The position numbers and the translations under genes were made by a program. Below are positions 7,393-13,712 of a stretch of 15,360 bases of DNA, in pieces. Positions within the stretch are counted from its first letter, which is position 1, and every line of letters begins with the position of its first letter. Below the pieces are notes generated by a model. The model made no database searches and was not told the DNA's origin. It saw nothing but the letters and a program-made list of their open reading frames with translations. The stretch comes from JAVBQJ01 sp031549115 (GTDB taxonomy: Bacteria; Verrucomicrobiota; Lentisphaeria; Victivallales; Victivallaceae), in NCBI GenBank assembly GCA_031549115.1, contig JAVBQJ010000107.1, positions 1 through 15,360 of the forward strand, read 5' to 3'.

Positions 7393-7422
7393 GCCGCCGC
7401 CGTCAAGGGGGACGGCGGCGGC
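7393..7422. repeat. 12-bp GC hairpin between the GH20 and YafK-like genes
   Basis: GCCGCCGCCGTC (7393-7404) pairs perfectly with GACGGCGGCGGC (7411-7422) across a 6-base loop. It lies between the GH20 stop and the next minus-strand start. There is no T-run on either side, so it is more likely a processing or mRNA-stability hairpin, or a partial terminator, than a full intrinsic terminator. Confidence 0.7.
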
Positions 7423-7433
7423 ATGTGGTGGCG

Positions 7434-9323
7434 TTATTGCAGGGTCGTACCGGCAATCACGTCACGGCTGTTGTAGGTGCCGCTGCGCGGGCAATCGGGG
7501 GTGATCTTCCGGGATTCTTCCAATTCCGCGATATCCGGGGTGACGCCCTTGAGGTATTCGTGTATCCGCAGCGCGGCTTCGTCGACCCGTCCGATCTGGG
7601 CATTCATCCGCATCGCGATCACCTCCCAGCCGAAGGGCTTGTTGCGGCGCATCCACTGCTTCCGGAACGAATCCCGGGCCAGTATCATCTGTTTTTTGAG
7701 CTCCGGCGCCTCCATGTCGGCCAGTGCTCCCAAAGCGCGCTTGTCGCCGTTGAAATAGGCCTGCACCAGATCGCGGCGGAAGCGCAATTTGGCGGCGGTG
7801 GTTTTCGCCAACTGCCGGGCATGGCGGACCGGTTCGGAGGCATTCGCTTCCGGCCAGCTCGCCAGACGGTCGAAAATGGCCAGCGCGTCCTTGAGCCAGC
7901 CCGGCTGGGTCGCCTCGGCGTCGGTGAAAAAGATCCCGAGCAGCAGGTCGTCCCACAAGAGCGTGTGCCCGCCGATATGCTTTTCCCAATTGTTGACGAT
8001 GTCGCCGGTGCCGGGGTATTCCATCTCCGAAAACGCCACACAGCTGGCGTAATCCTCGTCGGCGATCGCCCGCAGCCGCGCCGATACCGCGGTTGCGTCC
8101 GCGTCGGGGTCTTCGCCCCAGCTCAGATCGGCGGCGTAGGCCAGCCCGGCCATGATCGAATCGTATTCGCAGGTGGCGCCGTCGTCGCCCCACATGGTGA
8201 AGAACACATGCGCCAGTTTGGCCTTGCGGGCCGCCGCCAGCGCCGGGCGCACCGTGGTGGTGGTCAGCTGATGGTCGTACCAGAAGCGCGCCCATGACCA
8301 GATGCCGGAGCCGAGCAGCGGCTCCTTGCCGAGGTCGCGGTGGCGCTGAATCCAGTCGGTGTAGAACTCCTCATCGACATGGTAGTAATCCCAGTACACC
8401 AGATCGGCGTCGGCGGGGATGGTTTGCTTCACCTCCTCCGGAATCACGGTGTCCTTGGCGTAATAATCCATCGCCGGGTTGCCGAGCCGGAAATACATAT
8501 CCGACCAGATCATCGGCTTCAGGCCGTATTTGCGGCAGATTTCGCCGACCTTTTCCAGATGGCGGTTGAACAACGTGAAGCCGGACTCGTAGCCGCGCTT
8601 GTCCATACGGCGGCCGCGCCCGAGGTCGTGGGTTTCGTCCATGCCGATGTGCAATGTGCGGCTGCGGAAGCACTTGGCGCAGGCGGCGATCATTTTTTCG
8701 ATCAGCGCATAGGTTGCGGGGTTGTCGACCTCCATCACGCTGGCGGTGTCGCGGACGCGCTGGGTATAGGTGGCCCAGCGCATCATCTGCTCCAGGTGTC
8801 CCAGGGTCTGAATGCAGCCGATCAATTCGATCCCGAGCCGGGCGGCATAGGCGTCGAGCTCGAGCAATTCCGCTTCGCTGTAAGCGCCGCGCATGTAGCC
8901 GAAGTAGGGCTCATCGGGCAATTGGTAGGTGTCTTCGGTATAGAGCATGGCGCGGTTGTAGCCCATCAGCGCGATTTCGCGCAGCCACTTTTTGACGTAA
9001 TCGACGCGCATGACCGCGTTGCGCGAGCAGTCGAGCATGATGCCCAGCGTGGTGAATTCGGAGCGGTTGTCGGCCTCCACTCCGGCCAGCGCGGTGCCGA
9101 TGCCGCGGGCGGCGCCGGCGACGGTGGAATAGGTGATTTCCACGGCGCCGTCTTTGGCGGCGACCCGCGACACCCCCGGACAATCGCACTTGACGAAGCG
9201 CAACGCCATGGCACCGTCGGCTTTCCGCGTGGAAACCGGATATGCTTCCGCGAGGGTGTTCAGCAATTCATGCAATTCGGCGGGAACCGTTTCCGGGTTC
9301 CAAAACAACGGGACCATGCTCAT
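7434..9323 (-). CDS. cytoplasmic GH20 beta-N-acetylhexosaminidase
   Basis: 629 residues, no signal peptide. A short N-terminal GH20b-like domain (about 1-90) is followed by the TIM barrel that begins at GIMLDCSRNAVMRVDYVKKW (94-113), runs through MLYTEDTYQLPDEPYFGY, and carries the catalytic pair in HIGMDE (Asp229-Glu230; HxGxDE is the GH20 signature). The last third is helical. The enzyme removes terminal beta-linked GlcNAc or GalNAc, with the substrate acetamido group assisting. Lack of a signal peptide suggests it acts on imported oligosaccharides or recycled wall fragments. It resembles the intracellular GH20 group with YTEDTYxxxxxPYFGYxRG; exact substrate unknown. ATG 9323 has GGAG 11 bases upstream and a good promoter at 9371-9399. 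The YafK-like gene follows it. Confidence 0.87.
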   Translation of the reverse strand: MSMVPLFWNPETVPAELHELLNTLAEAYPVSTRKADGAMALRFVKCDCPGVSRVAAKDGAVEITYSTVAGAARGIGTALAGVEADNRSEFTTLGIMLDCSRNAVMRVDYVKKWLREIALMGYNRAMLYTEDTYQLPDEPYFGYMRGAYSEAELLELDAYAARLGIELIGCIQTLGHLEQMMRWATYTQRVRDTASVMEVDNPATYALIEKMIAACAKCFRSRTLHIGMDETHDLGRGRRMDKRGYESGFTLFNRHLEKVGEICRKYGLKPMIWSDMYFRLGNPAMDYYAKDTVIPEEVKQTIPADADLVYWDYYHVDEEFYTDWIQRHRDLGKEPLLGSGIWSWARFWYDHQLTTTTVRPALAAARKAKLAHVFFTMWGDDGATCEYDSIMAGLAYAADLSWGEDPDADATAVSARLRAIADEDYASCVAFSEMEYPGTGDIVNNWEKHIGGHTLLWDDLLLGIFFTDAEATQPGWLKDALAIFDRLASWPEANASEPVRHARQLAKTTAAKLRFRRDLVQAYFNGDKRALGALADMEAPELKKQMILARDSFRKQWMRRNKPFGWEVIAMRMNAQIGRVDEAALRIHEYLKGVTPDIAELEESRKITPDCPRSGTYNSRDVIAGTTLQ

Positions 9324-9370
9324 GATACTCTATTCTCCGTAAAGCTCGTGTTGTTGCAGTTATTTTAACT

Positions 9371-9399
9371 AATGTAGCAGGCGCCCGGCGAATTGTCAA
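9371..9399 (-). promoter_or_regulatory. sigma70-type promoter of the GH20 gene
   Basis: On the minus strand TTGACA (9394-9399) is followed by 17 bases and TACATT (9371-9376), preceded by TGC, an extended -10. Transcription would start near 9364, giving a leader of about 40 nt. The promoter sits only 18 bases beyond the stop of the DUF1805 gene, so GH20 has its own start even though all these genes run the same way. Confidence 0.75.
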
Positions 9400-9416
9400 A
9401 TGCGTTCCGGGGAAAA

Positions 9417-9698
9417 TCACCGCATTCGCAGCAAGGCTTCGCGGCCGCTCATGCCGGGGGTGACGCCGAGGGCCGCCGCGGCACCGGAAACGGTTTTCAC
9501 CGTCGCTGCGAGCATGTCGTCGTAATTTTTGACGCCGGAGACGATGGCGAGGGCATCATGCAGTTTTTCTGCGGTTTCGATGTTGAAGTAGCCGCAGCCG
9601 AGCATGCCCTGCTGCCCCTGAATCAGCAGCAGCGAGCCGTGCTGCAAAGCGATGCAATGGGCCTGAAAGGCGATTCCGTCGATGGTGACAGTGTCCAT
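9417..9698 (-). CDS. DUF1805 family protein (YunC-like)
   Basis: 93 residues, soluble. The C-terminal GVTPGMSGREALLRM and the central GMLGCGYFNIE segment match the small DUF1805 family, which includes B. subtilis YunC; no biochemical function is established for it as far as I know. ATG 9698 has AAGGA 11 bases upstream. It starts 21 bases after the stop of the secreted protein gene (9720-10286), so both are probably one operon from the promoter at 10328-10356. Recognition rests on the conserved GMxGREAL tail and length. Confidence 0.75.
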   Translation of the reverse strand: MDTVTIDGIAFQAHCIALQHGSLLLIQGQQGMLGCGYFNIETAEKLHDALAIVSGVKNYDDMLAATVKTVSGAAAALGVTPGMSGREALLRMR

Positions 9699-9719
9699 GA
9701 GGTTGAGGATCCTTATTGG

Positions 9720-10286
9720 TTATTCCGAAGCGTTTTCCGCGGCGACCAGTGCCGCGAGCTGTTCGTCGGTTGCCGGTTGGTACGGGTAATCCTTCAGTGC
9801 CGCGGCCGCCTCTTTCCATGCGCTCAGGTTGGGGCAGCTCTGCCAGAGCTCGAGATAGCGGATCCGGGCCTGATTCACGGCCAATTCGTACTTAATATGA
9901 ACATTTTCCGGCAGGATAGCGTCTTTTTGCGCATCGCGGCAGGCTTCCGCGGCTTTCAGCTGCAGGAGGGCTTCCGGAATGCCGATGGCGGTGAATCCGG
10001 TTTCACGGTAACGGAGCAATTGCACACGTCCCAAGTCCCAGGCCTCCCGGGCTCTCCAGAGATCTTCGCTGGGGCAGGTGCCGCTTTCATATTGAATCAC
10101 GGTACTGCCGTGGAATGCCTTCAGCAGCGCGCAGCGTTCTTCCAATAACCGTATGGCGATGGCGCGGTAATCGGGGCTCTGCTCCGGCGTACCCTGGATT
10201 TCGGTTTCGAAAGAAGCCGCCGCATGGCAGATGCCGGTTGCCGCCGCGATCGCCGCCAGAGTCAACAGAATGCGGATGGATTTCAT
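9720..10286 (-). CDS. secreted alpha-helical protein of unknown function
   Basis: 188 residues. A signal peptide (MKSIRILLTLAAIAAATGICHA) with likely cleavage after CHA sends it to the periplasm or outside; the Cys at position 20 does not sit in a proper lipobox. The mature part is rich in Ala, Glu and Leu and probably helical, with three further Cys residues that could form a disulfide. I do not recognise a family. The start is well supported: GGAGG lies 6 bases before ATG 10286 and a near-consensus promoter lies 42 bases further up. It is the first gene of a two-gene unit with the DUF1805 protein, which is cytoplasmic, so a joint role is not obvious. Confidence 0.75.
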   Translation of the reverse strand: MKSIRILLTLAAIAAATGICHAAASFETEIQGTPEQSPDYRAIAIRLLEERCALLKAFHGSTVIQYESGTCPSEDLWRAREAWDLGRVQLLRYRETGFTAIGIPEALLQLKAAEACRDAQKDAILPENVHIKYELAVNQARIRYLELWQSCPNLSAWKEAAAALKDYPYQPATDEQLAALVAAENASE

Positions 10287-10327
10287 GGTTTGCCTCCGGT
10301 TGGGTTCGAATTTCGCCTCGACAGGAA

Positions 10328-10356
10328 AATATACCGGGAAAAGAGGCGGTTGTCAA
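10328..10356 (-). promoter_or_regulatory. near-consensus sigma70 promoter, minus strand
   Basis: On the minus strand TTGACA (10351-10356) and TATATT (10328-10333) are separated by exactly 17 bases. It drives the secreted protein and DUF1805 genes. It is divergent from the gnd promoter; the two -35 boxes face each other with 34 bases between. Confidence 0.82.
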
Positions 10357-10390
10357 GGCCATGCGCGGGAAAATAATGCCGGAATCGAAT

Positions 10391-10421
10391 TTGACAAACG
10401 GGTAAACTCCGGGCATAGTAT
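10391..10421 (+). promoter_or_regulatory. sigma70-type promoter of gnd-zwf
   Basis: TTGACA at 10391-10396 is followed by 17 bases and CATAGT (10414-10419), or 19 bases and TAGTAT (10416-10421). The first base of the mRNA would be near 10426-10428, about 32 bases ahead of the gnd ATG. The -35 is perfect. Confidence 0.7.
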
Positions 10422-10458
10422 AAGTGGAGACCCGGAACAACTGGAGAGGGGGTTTGGC

Positions 10459-11871
10459 ATGACGGAAAAATCGGCTGCGATCGCAGTTGTCGGCCTCGGC
10501 GTGATGGGGTGGAACCTGGCGTTGAATCTCGCGGATCGCGGCTTCACGGTCGCGCTCTACAACCGCACCCGGGAAAAAACCGAAAGCCTGGCCAAAGAAA
10601 GCGGAAAATTCATTCCCTGCCCGGATCCGGACGAACTGATCCGGACGTTGGAGCGGCCGCGGCGCATTCTGATGATGCTTCCGGCCGGCAGCGCGGTCGA
10701 CGATATGATGGCGGTGCTGCTGCCGCGGCTCGAAGCCGGCGATTGCCTGGTCGACGGCGGCAACAGCCATTATACTGATACGGAACGGCGCATCCGCGAG
10801 GCGGCCAAATATGACGTGTCGTTTCTGGGGCTCGGCGTCTCCGGCGGCGAGGTCGGCGCGAGGCGCGGGCCGTCGCTGATGGCGGGCGGGGCGCCGGCGG
10901 CGTGGGAGGCGATGTGCCCGGCGCTGGAGGCGATTGCCGCCAGAACTCCGGCGGGCGATGTGTGCGCCGGGTATTTCGGAGCCGGCGGCAGCGGCCACTT
11001 CATCAAAATGGTGCACAACGGCATCGAGTACGCGGTGATGGAGATCATCGCCGAGGTTTACTGGCTGTTGAAATATTGCAACCACCTCGGCAATGACGAA
11101 ATCGCCGGGATCTTCAAGCGCTGGAACGCGGGGGCGCTGCACAGCTATCTGTTGGAGATATCCAGCGTGATCGTGCGCGAACGCGACCCGGAAACCGGCG
11201 GCCACCTGATCGAACAGATCCGCGATTGCGCACAGAGCAAGGGTACCGGCATCTGGTGCTGTCAGAGCGCGCTCGAGCTCGGCGTTGCGGTGCCGACCAT
11301 TTACGAAGCGCTGGCGTTGCGGCAGCTGAGCGAGGCCGGGGCGATGCGCGATTACGCGGTGGGGCGCTGGGGCGGGCAGACGACCGGGACGCCGATGGCG
11401 CTGGAATGCCTGGAAACGACCTTCTACGCCAGTACGGTGATGGCGTATGCGCAGGGCTTTGCGCTGCTGCACCGGGCGGGCGAAACCTACGGCTGGAATT
11501 TCGACTTCGCCGCGATTGCCGCTGTCTGGCGGTCGGGGTGCATCATCCGGGCGGCGCTGCTGACGCGGATTCAGAATGCGTATATCAGCGAGCCGGAGCT
11601 GCCGACCTTCGCTTTTTCGGGGGACTTCAGCCGGGATCTGACCTCGTCACACTCCGGGTGGAGCCGGGTCGTCGCGCAGGCGACCACCGGCGGTCTGCCG
11701 ATTCCGGCGATCGGCAGCGCGCTGGAATACTTCGATACATTGCGGGCGGACCGGCTGCCGGCGAATCTGCTGCAGGCGCAGCGCGATTATTTCGGCGCGC
11801 ACCGCTTCGAGCGGATCGACCAGCCGCGTCACGAGAGCTTCCATCACCAATGGCCGGAATTCGAGGGGTGA
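10459..11871 (+). CDS. gnd: 6-phosphogluconate dehydrogenase, decarboxylating
   Basis: 470 residues, usual length. It oxidises 6-phosphogluconate to ribulose 5-phosphate plus CO2 with NADP+ (NRT at 35-37 fits the NADP type). Seen: Rossmann motif GLGVMG (12-17), GNSHY, VSGGEVGARRGPSLM (127-141), HFIKMVHNGIEY with catalytic Lys183 and Glu190, CIIRAALL, and the C-terminal QRDYFGAHRFER. Odd: the segment normally GTGKWT is GTGIWC (Ile265, Cys267), losing a Lys and a Thr that bind the substrate phosphate in characterised enzymes; the distal Arg of QRDYFGAH is kept. Isoleucine is ATC at 11251, not one base away from AAA/AAG. Start chosen at ATG 10459 behind GGAGAGGGGG (10443-10452), although the frame is open to 10231. 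zwf follows after 5 bases. Confidence 0.92.
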   Translation: MTEKSAAIAVVGLGVMGWNLALNLADRGFTVALYNRTREKTESLAKESGKFIPCPDPDELIRTLERPRRILMMLPAGSAVDDMMAVLLPRLEAGDCLVDGGNSHYTDTERRIREAAKYDVSFLGLGVSGGEVGARRGPSLMAGGAPAAWEAMCPALEAIAARTPAGDVCAGYFGAGGSGHFIKMVHNGIEYAVMEIIAEVYWLLKYCNHLGNDEIAGIFKRWNAGALHSYLLEISSVIVRERDPETGGHLIEQIRDCAQSKGTGIWCCQSALELGVAVPTIYEALALRQLSEAGAMRDYAVGRWGGQTTGTPMALECLETTFYASTVMAYAQGFALLHRAGETYGWNFDFAAIAAVWRSGCIIRAALLTRIQNAYISEPELPTFAFSGDFSRDLTSSHSGWSRVVAQATTGGLPIPAIGSALEYFDTLRADRLPANLLQAQRDYFGAHRFERIDQPRHESFHHQWPEFEG

Positions 11872-11876
11872 GCGCG

Positions 11877-13415
11877 ATGGCAAGCACGTGGCGTTCGAAT
11901 TGGTGTCTGGAGGTGAAGCCGCTGCCGGGGATCCTGGTGATTTTCGGCGCGTCGGGGGATCTGGCCAAACGCAAGCTGTATCCGGCGTTGGAGCAATTGC
12001 ACCGCAACGGCTTGTGGCCGGAGGAGTCGCATGTGATCGGCTGCGCCCGGCGCGATTATACCGATGTGGCATACCGGGCCGAGGTGCGTGGATCGTTGTC
12101 GCCGGAGGCGTGTGAAAAATGCGGCGACTTCCTGGAACACTTTCACTTCCTTTCCGGCGATTACCGGGAGCTGGAGCTGTACCGGGCGCTGGCGGCGCGG
12201 ATCGCGGAATTGGAGGAGGGGGCTCCGCCCGAGTGGCCGCTGCATGTGACGCTGTATCTGGCGACGCCGCCTGAGGTATACACCGACATCATTCCGCAAC
12301 TGTCGGCGGCGGGGTTGCTGGCGGAAGAGGCCGGGAGCGGCTGGCGGCACGTGGTGTTCGAGAAGCCGTTCGGACGCGATCTCGAGTCGGCGCGGACGCT
12401 GGACGCGATGCTGAAGGAGTATTTGCAGGAGCCGCAGATTTACCGGATCGATCATTATCTGGGCAAGGACACGGTGCAGAATATCCTGATGACGCGCTTC
12501 GCCAACATCATTTTCGAACCGGTGTGGAACCGGCATTATATCGAGGCGGTTCAGATTACGGTGGCCGAAACGCTGGGTGTGGAGCATCGCGCCGGTTACT
12601 ACGAGCGCGCCGGGCTGCTGCGCGACATGTTTCAGAATCATCTGCTGGAGTTGCTGACACTGGTGACGATGGAGTTGCCGTCCGGCTTCAACGCCGAGGC
12701 GATCCGCAACGAAAAACTGAAACTGATCCAGTCGATCCGGCCGTTCGAGCTGGAAGAATTGGATAAATTACTGGTGCGCGGGCAATACGACGGCTACCGG
12801 GAGGCGCCGGGGGTGGCGCCGGATTCGCGGATGGAGACTTATGTGGCGGGGAAATTTTTCATCGACAACTGGCGTTGGAACGGGGTGCCGTTTTATCTGC
12901 GTTCGGGGAAGAAGCTCGGGCGCAAACTGACGGAGATCGCGGTGATATTCAAAAAGGTGCCGCAGTCGATTTTCGCGCCGATCAAAGCGGAGGATCTGCA
13001 CAGCGACGTACTGGTGCTGAAGGTGCAGCCGGAGGAGGGGATGAGCCTGACGATCCAGGCGAAGCAGCCGGGGCCGAAGCTGTGCATGGGGGAATTGACG
13101 ATGGACTTCGATTACGGCCGGGCGGCAGGCGAGTATGGCCTTGACGCTTACGCGCGGTTGCTGCTGGATGCGATGCTGGGGGATGCGACGCTGTTCATCC
13201 GCTCGGATGTGATCGAGGCGAGCTGGCAATTGTTTTCGCCGGTGCTGCACTACTGGGAACAGCATCCGGAGTTGACGTTGGCGGTTTACCCGCCGGGCTC
13301 GGACGGCCCGGAGGAGGCGGACCGCCTGCTGCTGGCCGACGGCAACGAATGGAGGCCGTTGAAGAAGGACGGAAACGACGAAAAAGACACAAAAGACAAA
13401 AAAAATAAAAAATAA
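11877..13415 (+). CDS. zwf: glucose-6-phosphate 1-dehydrogenase
   Basis: 512 residues. It oxidises glucose 6-phosphate to 6-phosphogluconolactone with NAD(P)+, the first oxidative pentose phosphate step. Seen: GASGDLAKRKL (24-34), the cofactor site; FEKPFG; RIDHYLGK (190-197), the substrate-site signature; and the segment DMFQNHLLELLTLV downstream. ATG 11877 is chosen because GAGGGG, which overlaps the end of gnd, lies 8 bases upstream; the frame is open far into gnd in a second frame only because of high GC. It is translationally coupled to gnd. pgl, the enzyme for the step in between, is not in the window. The last about 15 residues are Lys/Asp/Asn-rich (EKDTKDKKNKK) and encoded by a very A-rich stretch with an 8-A run. 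Confidence 0.93.
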   Translation: MASTWRSNWCLEVKPLPGILVIFGASGDLAKRKLYPALEQLHRNGLWPEESHVIGCARRDYTDVAYRAEVRGSLSPEACEKCGDFLEHFHFLSGDYRELELYRALAARIAELEEGAPPEWPLHVTLYLATPPEVYTDIIPQLSAAGLLAEEAGSGWRHVVFEKPFGRDLESARTLDAMLKEYLQEPQIYRIDHYLGKDTVQNILMTRFANIIFEPVWNRHYIEAVQITVAETLGVEHRAGYYERAGLLRDMFQNHLLELLTLVTMELPSGFNAEAIRNEKLKLIQSIRPFELEELDKLLVRGQYDGYREAPGVAPDSRMETYVAGKFFIDNWRWNGVPFYLRSGKKLGRKLTEIAVIFKKVPQSIFAPIKAEDLHSDVLVLKVQPEEGMSLTIQAKQPGPKLCMGELTMDFDYGRAAGEYGLDAYARLLLDAMLGDATLFIRSDVIEASWQLFSPVLHYWEQHPELTLAVYPPGSDGPEEADRLLLADGNEWRPLKKDGNDEKDTKDKKNKK

Positions 13416-13422
13416 AAATAGA

Positions 13423-13441
13423 GCCGCGAAGCGGCGGTTTT
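13423..13441. terminator. short hairpin after zwf, possible bidirectional terminator
   Basis: GCCGC (13423-13427), GAA loop, GCGGC (13431-13435), then GGTTTT on the plus strand: a weak plus-strand terminator. On the minus strand the same hairpin is followed by a long T-rich stretch (complement of 13398-13420), a better U-tract than the plus side has. No minus-strand gene was found that would need it. Confidence 0.4.
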
Positions 13442-13444
13442 GCA

Positions 13445-13620
13445 CTCCGTCATACGGAGGCGCGGTCCAGCGCGCGAACAGCGCTGGTCGCCCCAGGCGG
13501 CGTAGCCGCCTCGAAAGGGGCGAAATTCTAAGGAAGGATCGCCGGGAGGCGATCCGGAGCCACCCGAGGTAGCGACGGTGTAGATCAGATTGGAAGCGTG
13601 AGCGACAATCCGGTCTACAC
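13445..13620. other. hairpin-dense intergenic stretch, possible structured RNA
   Basis: Five consecutive perfect or near-perfect stems lie between zwf and the hydrolase gene: 13445-13459 (6 bp), 13467-13487 (7 bp), 13488-13523 (7 bp TCGCCCC/GGGGCGA around an inner 7-bp AGGCGGC/GCCGCCT), 13536-13555 (8 bp), and 13578-13620 (15 positions with one mismatch and one G-U when read as RNA). No reading frame resembles a protein. It may be a structured RNA, an mRNA leader, or a palindromic repeat element; none is recognised. Confidence 0.45.
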
Positions 13621-13635
13621 ATGGAGCGGACTCTG

Positions 13636-13685
13636 GCGCCGCACCGGCGGCGAATATAAGACGATAGAGCGCCGCACCGGCGGCG
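13636..13685. repeat. 17-bp direct repeat pair around a possible -10 box
   Basis: GCGCCGCACCGGCGGCG occurs at 13636-13652 and 13669-13685, 33 bases apart, about three helical turns. Between them lies TATAAG (13655-13660), a possible -10 of the hydrolase gene, though no good -35 is visible. Each copy also contains a small self-complementary core (CGCCG/CGGCG). They could be tandem operator sites. Confidence 0.7.
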
Positions 13686-13712
13686 GACAATCTACGAAAA
13701 AACGGAGACCCG

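Noticed and set aside
8340..9368. 342-codon plus-strand frame opposite the GH20 gene
   Set aside because: Antisense to HIGMDE and the rest of the GH20 barrel, with no recognisable domain or SD; regarded as a shadow.
11226..11876. Open frame fused upstream to zwf inside gnd
   Set aside because: It overlaps gnd in another frame, shows no domain, and zwf has a good SD and ATG at 11877 with a normal G6PD N-terminus.
13570..13625. tRNA-like fold in the long stem 13578-13620
   Set aside because: No anticodon-arm, D-arm or T-arm pattern and no GGTTCRA box; it is a single long hairpin.
13636..13685. CRISPR array start
   Set aside because: Only two copies of 17 bases with one 16-base gap, no further units and no cas genes.
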